Shown here piece after piece: positions 32,694-40,365 of a stretch of 64,000 bases of DNA. The stretch comes from Eubacteriales bacterium (GTDB lineage: Bacteria; Bacillota; Clostridia; Lachnospirales; Lachnospiraceae): the NCBI GenBank assembly GCA_030524455.1, contig JAUNGT010000006.1, positions 1 through 64,000 of the forward strand. Direction: 5' to 3'. The notes beneath the pieces were generated by a model. It worked only from the letters and a program-made list of their open reading frames with translations. It was not told where the DNA came from and did no database searches. Numbering within the stretch: position 1 is the first letter of the stretch; every line of letters starts with the position of its first letter. The translations under genes and the position numbers were made by a program.

Positions 32694-33414
32694 AGTTTCC
32701 GTAGCCCTTTAATTCCTCCGGAATCTTCTCGATCAGCACCGGGTACTGATCCAGATCCGCCACATGCACCAGGGTCACCAGGCCGAACTTGGAGCTGTCC
32801 AGCAGAAAGTAGGGCTGGCTGGAATTCTGAAGGGCCAACAGCTTGATGACGCGCTCATTGATGTCGTGGTTGGTGATGCCGCAGGAGAGGGAAAAGCCGC
32901 TGGCGCCCAGAAAGCATTTATTGAAGTAAAGCGTTTTGAGCGTGCTTTCCGTCAGCGGGCCCACACAGGAGTTGGTCGTCTTTTTGATGGAGCCGCCGAT
33001 CATAATGCAGGGGATGTCCAGGGCGGTCAGCTGCGTGATGTGGGAGATGCCGTTTGTGACAACGGTCACGTTGCGGCCGGCCAGGTGGGGGATCATGGGG
33101 TATGTGGTGGAGGAGGGATCCATAAAAATGACGTCCCCGTCCTCCACCAGGGAGGCTGCCCTGCGGGCAATCCGTTCCTTCGCCTCCTGATTCAGATTCA
33201 GCTTGGTGGAGATGTTTAATTCCACGGATTTTTGGGACAGGCGCACGCCGCCGCCGTGGAGCAGCGTAATCTTGTTCTCCGCCTCCAGCTTCATTAAATC
33301 CCTGCGCAGGGTGGAGACGGAGACGGACAGTTCCTTCATAATCGTGTCGGTGGACACGATTTCATTGGATGAGAGCATATCTATTATCTTTTCCTGACGT
33401 ACTGCGGGAATCAT
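32677..33414 (-). CDS. DeoR-family transcriptional regulator
   Basis: A 245-residue regulator. An N-terminal DeoR HTH (RQEKIIDMLSSNEIVSTDTI, VSVSTLRRDLMKLE) is followed by a sugar-phosphate-binding domain of the ISOCOT type (DGDVIFMDPSSTTYPM, VTVVTNGISH, GASGFS). The start at 33414 follows GAGGT. It is divergent from the mannoside importer operon across a 443-base gap and most likely represses it until a sugar phosphate is bound. The same 14-base repeat occurs near both promoters. Confidence 0.85.
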   Translation of the reverse strand: MIPAVRQEKIIDMLSSNEIVSTDTIMKELSVSVSTLRRDLMKLEAENKITLLHGGGVRLSQKSVELNISTKLNLNQEAKERIARRAASLVEDGDVIFMDPSSTTYPMIPHLAGRNVTVVTNGISHITQLTALDIPCIMIGGSIKKTTNSCVGPLTESTLKTLYFNKCFLGASGFSLSCGITNHDINERVIKLLALQNSSQPYFLLDSSKFGLVTLVHVADLDQYPVLIEKIPEELKGYGNFILCS

Positions 33415-33448
33415 ATAAAAGTACCTCGCTTTTCTCTTTCTGTTGTCT

Positions 33449-33462
33449 ATCATATCACAGCA
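33449..33462. promoter_or_regulatory. Candidate DeoR operator copy 1 over the regulator's own -10
   Basis: ATCATATCACAGCA is repeated exactly at 33807-33820. Here it overlaps a minus-strand -10 (TATGAT) about 35 bases upstream of the DeoR start. Confidence 0.4.
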
Positions 33463-33779
33463 TCGGCAGAAAATGAAGCTTTTTTCAGAAACCAGTGAAT
33501 TTTTGTGAAAAATATTGAAAAAACCGGGTTGAAATTGGATATACTGAATTAGAAGCCTGTGATTGATTTTAAAAAATGAATATTGCAGGAAAGAAAATGA
33601 AATTATTTGAAGAATACAAGAGAACCAAAAACCGACAATCAAGAGAGAAAACCCGAACGATTCTGTGCACTATGCACAAATAATAGACGCTTTTTGGCCC
33701 GAAAAGGCCAGAATACGGGGGTAAAAATGTTTATTATTCATAAAATATCAAATATATTCAAAAAATGTTCAAAATAGGC

Positions 33780-33820
33780 TTGAAAAGGATGAACATTGGT
33801 GGTAATATCATATCACAGCA
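33780..33820 (+). promoter_or_regulatory. Promoter and candidate operator of the mannoside operon
   Basis: -35 TTGAAA (33780-33785), 17-bp spacer, -10 TAATAT (33803-33808). The second copy of ATCATATCACAGCA (33807-33820) starts on the -10, where a bound repressor would block polymerase. AGGAGG and ATG 33858 follow. The rest of the 443-base gap is AT-rich with no gene seen. Confidence 0.65.
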
Positions 33821-33857
33821 ACAAACATGAACTCAAAAAAATGAAGGAGGTTGCGTT

Positions 33858-35222
33858 ATGAAGAAGAGAGTATTGGCCGCATTGATGACGGCGGCGATGG
33901 CGGCGTCCGCTCTTGCAGGCTGCGGCAGCAGCGCGCAGACGGGAGCGACAGAAAGCGCTGCACCCGCAGGCACAGCGGCAGGCACGGAGGCTGCTTCCAC
34001 GCAGGCAGATGCCGGGAGTGACGGTGAGAAGGTGGAGCTGGAGTTCTGGGCATGGTGGAGCAGCGATGCGAGAAAGCCTTACATCGAGCAGATGGTTCAG
34101 GATTTCAACGATTCCCAGGATAAGTACCATGTCACCTATGTGGACATCCCTTGGGGCGATATTTTCACCAAGAACATCGCACAGATCGCGGCCGGCAATC
34201 CCTGTGATATCATGGCGAACAGCTTGAGCGAGGTTCGGTTCCGCGCGTCTCAGGGACAGGTGGAGAGCCTGGATCCCTACATTACGGATGATGTAAAGAA
34301 TGCGTTCTATGAGCAGTACATCGAGGCATGTACCGGTGAGGACGGCAGCCTTTACGCTCTGCCGATCTCCGTGGACACCCGCGTGATTTACTATAACAAG
34401 GCGCACTTCGAGGAGGCGGGCATTAAGGCTGAGGATATCAAGACCTGGGATGATCTGGAAGCGGCGGCCCGCAAGCTGGACGTAAAAGAGGGCGACAAGT
34501 ATACGAGAGTCGGCTTCATGCCCACCCTCGGAAACGGCGGCGTGGACACCTGGCTGATCAACGCAAACGGCGGCCCCTGCTGGTACACGGAGGATGGAGA
34601 TACCGTAACTCCCACCGTGAATTCCGAGGTAAACAAGGAGGGCTTCAAGTGGATCAGAGAGCAGATCGATTATTACGGGCAGAGCACCTATAACGAGCTG
34701 GAGGCAGCGTTCAACTCCGGCATGGCGGATCCCTTCGCATCCGGCACCATGTCCATGCTGGTGCAGACCAGTGCTTACACCTCCTCTCTGGCACAGACCG
34801 CTCCTGATCTGGAGGTTGGCGTGATGCTGCTTCCCGAGTTTAAGGCAGGCAACGGCAACACGGCAAACGGAGACGGCTTCGTCCTGGAGATTCCCAAGGG
34901 CGCAAAGAATCCCGAGGGCTCTTACGAGTTTATCAAATTCGTGACCAGCTATGAGACGCAGGATTTCCTGAGCACCAGCCTGGGCGACTTCTCCGCAAGA
35001 AACGATTTCAATGACGACAGCACCTTCTTCCAGAAGCCTCTGGTTGCGGACATCGCAAAAGCGCTGGAGCAGACCTCCACGGCGATCATCCCCAACAAGA
35101 TCAAGGGCTACACGGATGTGATCAATCCGATTATCGACGAGGGACGTCTGGGCGTAACCTCCACGGACGACGCGCTGGATCAGGCGCAGAAGGCGTTTGA
35201 GGATTTCATCGCAAGCAACTAA
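33858..35222 (+). CDS. ABC transporter substrate-binding lipoprotein (mannoside/oligosaccharide)
   Basis: A 454-residue family 1 solute-binding protein. The signal peptide ends in the lipobox ALAGC, followed by an Ala/Thr/Ser linker. The body (VELEFWAWWSSDARKPYIEQ, ALPISVDTRVIYYNKAHF) is typical of disaccharide and oligosaccharide binders. AGGAGG lies 9 bases from the start. It is the first gene of a long catabolic operon rich in mannosidases, which points to a mannose-containing glycan as ligand; that is inference. Confidence 0.87.
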   Translation: MKKRVLAALMTAAMAASALAGCGSSAQTGATESAAPAGTAAGTEAASTQADAGSDGEKVELEFWAWWSSDARKPYIEQMVQDFNDSQDKYHVTYVDIPWGDIFTKNIAQIAAGNPCDIMANSLSEVRFRASQGQVESLDPYITDDVKNAFYEQYIEACTGEDGSLYALPISVDTRVIYYNKAHFEEAGIKAEDIKTWDDLEAAARKLDVKEGDKYTRVGFMPTLGNGGVDTWLINANGGPCWYTEDGDTVTPTVNSEVNKEGFKWIREQIDYYGQSTYNELEAAFNSGMADPFASGTMSMLVQTSAYTSSLAQTAPDLEVGVMLLPEFKAGNGNTANGDGFVLEIPKGAKNPEGSYEFIKFVTSYETQDFLSTSLGDFSARNDFNDDSTFFQKPLVADIAKALEQTSTAIIPNKIKGYTDVINPIIDEGRLGVTSTDDALDQAQKAFEDFIASN

Positions 35223-35257
35223 AGCCGCAGGGCTGTAACTTTACACGATTATGACAG

Positions 35258-35288
35258 AAGGGCTCTTTATGCAGGATAAAGAGCCCTT
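35258..35288 (+). terminator. Intercistronic hairpin after the binding-protein gene
   Basis: A perfect 13-bp stem, AAGGGCTCTTTAT with ATAAAGAGCCCTT, and a 5-base loop. There is no long U-tract, so it may stabilise the upstream mRNA end or terminate partially. It mirrors the hairpin at 23414 in the sialic acid operon. Confidence 0.75.
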
Positions 35289-35310
35289 CCTGATAGAAAG
35301 AAGGCACTAT

Positions 35311-36240
35311 ATGTTTGGTAAAATTCTTTTTAAATTTGGGGTCAGGAAGCAAAAGACCAGAGAAAATATATATGGCTATATTTTCATCCTGCCCTGGCTG
35401 ATCGGCCTGCTGGCGTTCACCCTGGGGCCGATGATTTTTTCCTTTATCACGAGCTTTGCTGACTATAACATGCTGAAAATCGACTTTATCGGTATCGGAA
35501 ATTACACCAGAATGTTCACAAAGGATCAGCTGTTCTGGAAGTCTCTGGGGAATACCGCCATCTATGCGGTGATGAACATCCCTCTGGTGACGGCGGGCGG
35601 CGTGATTGTGGCGGTGATTCTGAATAAATCCATTTTCGGTCTTCGGACCTTCCGCACGATCTATTATCTGCCCTCCATTATGGTGGGCGTGGGAACTTAT
35701 TTTCTGTGGATGCTCCTTCTGGATCCGGCAAACGGCCTGGTCAACACCGTCCTTGGCGTGATCGGCATTCAGGGGCCTGCGTGGCTGACGGATCCCAACT
35801 GGACCAAGCCTGCCATTATCCTGATGCACCTGTGGGGGCTGGGCGGACAGATGCTTTTGTATCTGGCCAGACTGCAGAGCATTCCGCAGGATTACTATGA
35901 GGCGGCTGCCCTGGACGGCGCCAGCAGCTTCCGGCAGTTCCGGAGCATCACGGTGCCTTTGCTTTCCCCGATTATTTTCTACAACCTGACGATCGGTATT
36001 ATCGGCGCGTTCCAGATTTTCCAGGAGGGCTATATTTTCTCCGGGGACGGTTCCGGAAAGCCGGCGGGCTCTTTGCTGTTTTACAACCTGCACCTGTGGA
36101 ATCAGGCGTTTAAGAATTTCAAGACCGGATATGCGAATGCGATGTGCTGGTTTTTGTTTGCCGTCGTGATGGTGATGACTCTGATCAACCAGAAGCTGTC
36201 CAAGAAATGGGTATACGAGGAGGATGGAAGCAATGGTTAA
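35311..36240 (+). CDS. ABC sugar transporter permease (MalF type)
   Basis: A 309-residue membrane protein with about six helices (GYIFILPWLIGLLAFTLGPM is the first). The EAA loop is EAAALDGASSFRQFRSITVP. Start ATG 35311 follows AAAGAAGG; an earlier in-frame ATG at 35251 lies in front of the hairpin and would translate through it. It pairs with the next permease. Confidence 0.87.
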   Translation: MFGKILFKFGVRKQKTRENIYGYIFILPWLIGLLAFTLGPMIFSFITSFADYNMLKIDFIGIGNYTRMFTKDQLFWKSLGNTAIYAVMNIPLVTAGGVIVAVILNKSIFGLRTFRTIYYLPSIMVGVGTYFLWMLLLDPANGLVNTVLGVIGIQGPAWLTDPNWTKPAIILMHLWGLGGQMLLYLARLQSIPQDYYEAAALDGASSFRQFRSITVPLLSPIIFYNLTIGIIGAFQIFQEGYIFSGDGSGKPAGSLLFYNLHLWNQAFKNFKTGYANAMCWFLFAVVMVMTLINQKLSKKWVYEEDGSNG

Positions 36241-37063
36241 AAAGAAGAAAATCGGCGATCTCATTTTGTTCATCGTCCTCTGTCTGGGCGCGGTCATTAT
36301 CCTGATCCCCATTGCCTGGATGGTCAGCACGGCCTTAAAGTCCGCGCCGGAGGTGGCGGCCTATCCGCCCAGGCTCCTGCCGGAAAAGCCGCTGTTTGAA
36401 AACTTTGCGATTGCCTGGAATAAGGCGCCCTTTACAAGGTATACGATCAATACGCTGATCATTGTGTTTTTCAATATTATCGGGGGCGTGTTTTCCAACT
36501 CCTTTATCGCATACGGCTTTGCGAAGATCAATTTTAAAGGGAAGGCCTTCCTGTTCAACATCGTCCTGGCGACGATGATGATCCCGGGCTTTGTGACGCT
36601 GGTTCCCACCTACGTTATCTTCTCGAAACTGCACTGGGTCAATACCTACCTGCCGCTGATCGTGCCGATGTTTTTCGGAAACGCGTTTCATATTTTCATG
36701 ATGCGCCAGTTCTACCGGACGATCCCCAACGAGCTGTCCGAGGCGGCGAGAGTGGACGGCGCGGGACATTTCTATATCTGGGGCAAGCTGATGATGCCCC
36801 TGGTAAAGCCGGTGATGGCGACGGTTGCCCTGATCAATTTCAAGGGCGCATGGAGCGATTTCCAGGGCCCCCTGCTTTATTTAAGCGACCGGACCAAATA
36901 TACGCTGCAGCTTGGACTTCAGGTGTTTAAGGGCCAGGGCTTTACGGAGTGGAACTACCTGATGGCCGTATCCTTTTTGTCCATGATCCCGATCCTGATT
37001 TTGTTCTTCTGCTTCCAGAATTACTTTATCCAGGGCATGAACGTGGGCGGAGCGGTGAAGTAA
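36233..37063 (+). CDS. ABC sugar transporter permease (MalG type)
   Basis: A 276-residue membrane protein. The EAA loop reads EAARVDGAGHFYIWGKLMMP and the tail YFIQGMNVGGAVK is standard for MalG-type permeases. ATG 36233 has AGGAGG 9 bases upstream, whereas ATG 36224 would touch it. The start overlaps the stop of the first permease by 8 bases. As in the nan locus, no ATPase gene is present nearby. Confidence 0.88.
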   Translation: MVKKKKIGDLILFIVLCLGAVIILIPIAWMVSTALKSAPEVAAYPPRLLPEKPLFENFAIAWNKAPFTRYTINTLIIVFFNIIGGVFSNSFIAYGFAKINFKGKAFLFNIVLATMMIPGFVTLVPTYVIFSKLHWVNTYLPLIVPMFFGNAFHIFMMRQFYRTIPNELSEAARVDGAGHFYIWGKLMMPLVKPVMATVALINFKGAWSDFQGPLLYLSDRTKYTLQLGLQVFKGQGFTEWNYLMAVSFLSMIPILILFFCFQNYFIQGMNVGGAVK

Positions 37064-37072
37064 GGAGAAAAC

Positions 37073-37723
37073 ATGAAAAAGCTTGGAATCATTCACACGA
37101 CGCCGGCGACCATCGCCAGCTTAAACAGCCTGGTCAGGGAGATCATCGGCGACGTGGAGATCATCAATTTTCTGGACGACTCGATCCTCGGGGATATGTG
37201 CCGGGGGCATGAGGTGGAATATGTCCGGAACCGCTGGATTTCCTACGCGGTGACGCTGGGACGGCTGGGAGCAGACGCGGTATTGTCCGCCTGCTCCACG
37301 GTGGGGGCCTTTGCGGAGGAGGCGGACCGGCTGCTTGCCGTTCCGGTTTATCGGATTGACGAGGCCATGTGTGCCAGGGCGGCAGAGCAGGGGAAAAGCA
37401 TCAGTGTATTTGCGACGCTGTCCTCCACCCTGGAGCCCACGACTGCGCTGCTGCGCCGAAAGGCGAAGGAGCTGGGAAAAGACGTGGCGATCCACCCGGT
37501 TTTGGTGGAGGGGGCCTACGAGGCTCTGATGAGCGGCGACAAACCGCTTCATGACCAAAAAATCCGGGAGGCGGTGGAAAAATGGCTGCCGCAGTCCGAT
37601 GTGGCAGTGCTGGCGCAGGCTTCCATGGCTTCCGCGGTGGAGCCGGGCAGCGAGGCGGCAAAGAAGCTTCTGACCAGCCCGAGGCTGGGGATTGAGAAGC
37701 TCAAAAAGGATCTTGGGCTTTAA
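37073..37723 (+). CDS. Asp/Glu/hydantoin racemase-superfamily protein
   Basis: A 216-residue protein of the Asp/Glu racemase fold. The two catalytic-type cysteines are expected near SACSTVGAF and in the C-terminal half; only the first (ACST, about residue 72) is clear, while the second position reads AQASMAS without Cys. IIHTTPATIASLNSLV marks the N-terminus. With one cysteine missing it may act as a decarboxylase-like or isomerase enzyme rather than a racemase. It sits between the importer and a sugar kinase, so a role on a sugar-acid intermediate is plausible. Confidence 0.7.
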   Translation: MKKLGIIHTTPATIASLNSLVREIIGDVEIINFLDDSILGDMCRGHEVEYVRNRWISYAVTLGRLGADAVLSACSTVGAFAEEADRLLAVPVYRIDEAMCARAAEQGKSISVFATLSSTLEPTTALLRRKAKELGKDVAIHPVLVEGAYEALMSGDKPLHDQKIREAVEKWLPQSDVAVLAQASMASAVEPGSEAAKKLLTSPRLGIEKLKKDLGL

Positions 37724-37736
37724 AGGGGGAAGCTGT

Positions 37737-39242
37737 ATGCACGGAATTATCGGCGTGGACGTGGGGACCACCCATATCAAATCGATCCTGTTTGCCGGAG
37801 ACGGCCGGGTGCTGGGAGAGGAAAAAACGCCCACGCCGCTGCACCGGGACGCATCGGGAAGCTGGTATGAGCCGCTGGAAATCTGGCGGCTTGTATCGGA
37901 ACAGCTGGCGTCGCACCGGCAGGCCTTTGACGGGGAGCTGGACGCGATAAGCGTCACCGGAATGGCGGAGGCGGGATTGATTGTGAACCGGAAAACCAAC
38001 CGGGAGCAGACCCGTATCCTGCCCTGGTTTGAAACCTGCACCCAGCCGCTGGCGGCCGGCATGGACGCTGCGACAGAGCGGGAGCGGTTCCGGGTGACGG
38101 GGCTGCACAACAGCTTCAAGTACGGGATTTACAAATTTCAGTGGCTGCTTGCGCAGAGCAAAACAGACAGGCAGGAGGCGGTCTGGCTTTCCATGTGCGA
38201 CTATATCGTCTGGAAGCTGACCGGGGAGCTTGTCACGGATCCCAGCTTTGCGGCCCGCACCTACGCCTACGACATCCGGAAGAACTGCTGGGATCGGGAA
38301 TGGCTGGCGGAGCTGGGGCTTTCGGAGGAAAATTTCCCGCGGGTGCTTCCCTCGGGACAGACGGCGGGCTTCTGGCGGGCCGGGGAGGGCCCGGCGGAAC
38401 CTGCGATTCCATCGGAACCTGCGGTTCCGGTGGCGCTGGCGGGACACGATCATGTGTGCGCTGCCTTCGCGCTTTTAAAGGAGCGGCCGGAGGCGATCTG
38501 TGACAGCGCGGGTACCTCGGAAACCTATGTGGGACGGGTAAAGCAGGTGCCGGAGGGTGGCTTTGATCCGGATACGGGGGTGCTCTACGGGCCGTTTGTG
38601 GACGGCGGCTGGTTTTTTATGGCCAGCGTTCCCTCCTCCGGTCATTCGGTGGAATGGTTCCGCAAAAGGCTGCAGCTTTCGGAGCTGTCCTATGAGGAAT
38701 TGAACCGGCGGGCGATGCAGGAGCAGGCAGGGCCCACCGGGCTTCTCTATTTCCCGTATCTGACCGGGATGGGCAGCCCCTGGTATGAGGCCGGGATGCG
38801 CGGCGCGCTGATCGGCTTTGGGGAGAACGACGGCGGCATGAAGCTGTTTTGCGCGGTGATGGAGGGGATCCAGTATCAGGCGGCCTGGATTTTACAGCGG
38901 CTGGACAGCGCCTGCGATACGAAGGGGAAGGAGCTTGTCTGCGCGGGCGGCGCGGTGCATAACCGGGCGATGATGCGCATCAAGGCGGATGTCTTAAACC
39001 GCTGCGTCCGGACGCCGCAGGAGGGAGAGGCGACGCTTGTCGGCGCGGCCGCCCTTTTTTACCGGAAGAAGGAGGGGGACAAAGCGGCGGCCGTCTTTTT
39101 AAAGAACGCGCTTCCGGAAGGGGACAGCTACCTGCCGGATCCGGAGCGGGCCGCCGCCTACGAAGAAATATGGAAGAAACGCTTTTTGCCGATGGCAGAG
39201 CTTTTAAGGAAATATTATGATACCAGGGTCAAAAGGTCATAA
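37737..39242 (+). CDS. FGGY-family carbohydrate kinase
   Basis: A 501-residue FGGY kinase (xylulokinase/gluconokinase type). The phosphate-binding GVDVGTTHIKSILF opens the protein, VALAGHDHVCAAFAL carries the catalytic Asp region, and CAGGAVHNRAMMRIKADVLN is the FGGY signature 2 area. AAGGGGGA precedes ATG 37737. The substrate is unknown; a ketose or sugar acid released from the glycan is likely. Its last residues (RVKRS) lie inside a 176-bp inverted-repeat element, which may have replaced the original C-terminus. Confidence 0.82.
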   Translation: MHGIIGVDVGTTHIKSILFAGDGRVLGEEKTPTPLHRDASGSWYEPLEIWRLVSEQLASHRQAFDGELDAISVTGMAEAGLIVNRKTNREQTRILPWFETCTQPLAAGMDAATERERFRVTGLHNSFKYGIYKFQWLLAQSKTDRQEAVWLSMCDYIVWKLTGELVTDPSFAARTYAYDIRKNCWDREWLAELGLSEENFPRVLPSGQTAGFWRAGEGPAEPAIPSEPAVPVALAGHDHVCAAFALLKERPEAICDSAGTSETYVGRVKQVPEGGFDPDTGVLYGPFVDGGWFFMASVPSSGHSVEWFRKRLQLSELSYEELNRRAMQEQAGPTGLLYFPYLTGMGSPWYEAGMRGALIGFGENDGGMKLFCAVMEGIQYQAAWILQRLDSACDTKGKELVCAGGAVHNRAMMRIKADVLNRCVRTPQEGEATLVGAAALFYRKKEGDKAAAVFLKNALPEGDSYLPDPERAAAYEEIWKKRFLPMAELLRKYYDTRVKRS

Positions 39243-39391
39243 AATCCGATGCAAGCTTGCTTGCAAGAGGATTTTTGAACTTGGGACCCGCCAAAACATG
39301 AGCAAGGAGCCGTTTTTCAAAGAAAAACGAGCGGATTGCGAATGTTTTGAGGATTGCGGGAGCACTTTGTGCGGAGCAATCCGGTATCATA
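39216..39391. repeat. 176-bp inverted-repeat-bounded intergenic element
   Basis: TATGATACC at the left end and GGTATCATA at the right end are exact inverted repeats. Inside are a palindromic CAAGCTTGCTTG, a hairpin CGTTTTTC-AAAG-AAAAACG and the inverted pair CGGATTGC/GCAATCCG. It covers the last eight codons of the kinase and most of the 214-base gap to the aldolase. It looks like a non-coding mobile or structured RNA element. Confidence 0.5.
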
Positions 39392-39428
39392 GGGGGCAAA
39401 AGACCTTTTGCCCCCGACATTATATAAT
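39392..39428 (+). promoter_or_regulatory. Hairpin followed by TATAAT upstream of the aldolase
   Basis: A GGGGGCAAAAG/CTTTTGCCCCC perfect stem (39392-39415), then ACATTA and TATAAT at 39423-39428. No U-tract follows, so termination is weak. The TATAAT could start aldolase transcription, but no -35 was found at the right distance. Confidence 0.4.
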
Positions 39429-39456
39429 CAAGAAAATCAAACGGAGGGAATCAAAC

Positions 39457-40344
39457 ATGGCTAATGTACAGAATTTGACGGAAATGTTAAAGAAGGCGAA
39501 GGAGGGACGCTATGCGGTGGGTTCCTTTTCCGCGCGCTACACCAAACTGATCGCGCCCATCATAAAGGCCGCGATGGCGACCGATTCACCCGCCATCGTG
39601 CAGCTTTCCGAGAAGGAAGTGATCCGGCACAAGGTGGGAGTCCGGGAATTTGCGGAGGAATTTTACCGGGTGGTAAAGGAGCTGGATCCCAGGGTGCCGC
39701 TGGCGCTGCATCTGGATCACACGAAAACCTTAAGCGTTATCTCGGAGGCCATCGACTCCGGTTTTACGTCCGTGATGATCGACGCTTCGGAGATGGATTT
39801 TGATGCAAATGTGGCGGTGACAAAGCAGGTGGTTGCCATGGCCCATCCCCACAATGTGACCGTGGAGGCGGAGCTTGGAAAAATCGGAACCACGGACTTT
39901 GTGGAGACGGACAAAGACGAGGAGCTTTATACAGATCCCGTGGAGGCGGCCCGTTTCTGCGAGCTGACCGGGGTGGACTGCCTGGCGGTTTCCGTGGGGA
40001 CGGCTCACGGCGTTTACACGGTGCGAAAGCCCAAGGTGGACTATGACCGTCTGGAAGCCATCAACAAGCTGACGGATACCCCCCTGGTGCTTCACGGCGG
40101 CTCCGGCGTGCCCAGTGAGATGGTCGTGAAGGCGGCCCAGCTGCCCACCGGCGGCGTGTGCAAGGTCAATATCGCCACGGATCTGGAACTGGCGATGCTT
40201 GCGGTGGTGGGCCGCGAGGGGCACCTGACGGAGAGCGAGTTCAACAGCTATTCCCCCGAGCTGATCCGAAAGTCCCAGGATGCGGTGCAGGCTCTGGTGG
40301 AGGACAAGATCAGACATTATCTGCTCAGCGACGGCAGGGCATAA
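39457..40344 (+). CDS. Class II (zinc) ketose-bisphosphate aldolase
   Basis: A 295-residue TIM-barrel aldolase of the FbaA/GatY/KbaY family. PLALHLDHTKTL carries the catalytic Asp and zinc His, FTSVMIDASEMDFD follows, VTVEAELGKIGTTDF, AVSVGTAHGVYT and PLVLHGGSGVPSEM complete the zinc and phosphate sites. CGGAGGG precedes the ATG at 39457. It probably cleaves the phosphorylated sugar made by the kinase before it into DHAP and an aldehyde. Tagatose-, fructose- or another ketose-bisphosphate cannot be told apart from sequence alone. Confidence 0.9.
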   Translation: MANVQNLTEMLKKAKEGRYAVGSFSARYTKLIAPIIKAAMATDSPAIVQLSEKEVIRHKVGVREFAEEFYRVVKELDPRVPLALHLDHTKTLSVISEAIDSGFTSVMIDASEMDFDANVAVTKQVVAMAHPHNVTVEAELGKIGTTDFVETDKDEELYTDPVEAARFCELTGVDCLAVSVGTAHGVYTVRKPKVDYDRLEAINKLTDTPLVLHGGSGVPSEMVVKAAQLPTGGVCKVNIATDLELAMLAVVGREGHLTESEFNSYSPELIRKSQDAVQALVEDKIRHYLLSDGRA

Positions 40345-40365
40345 GACAGCGCAAGGAGACGGGAC

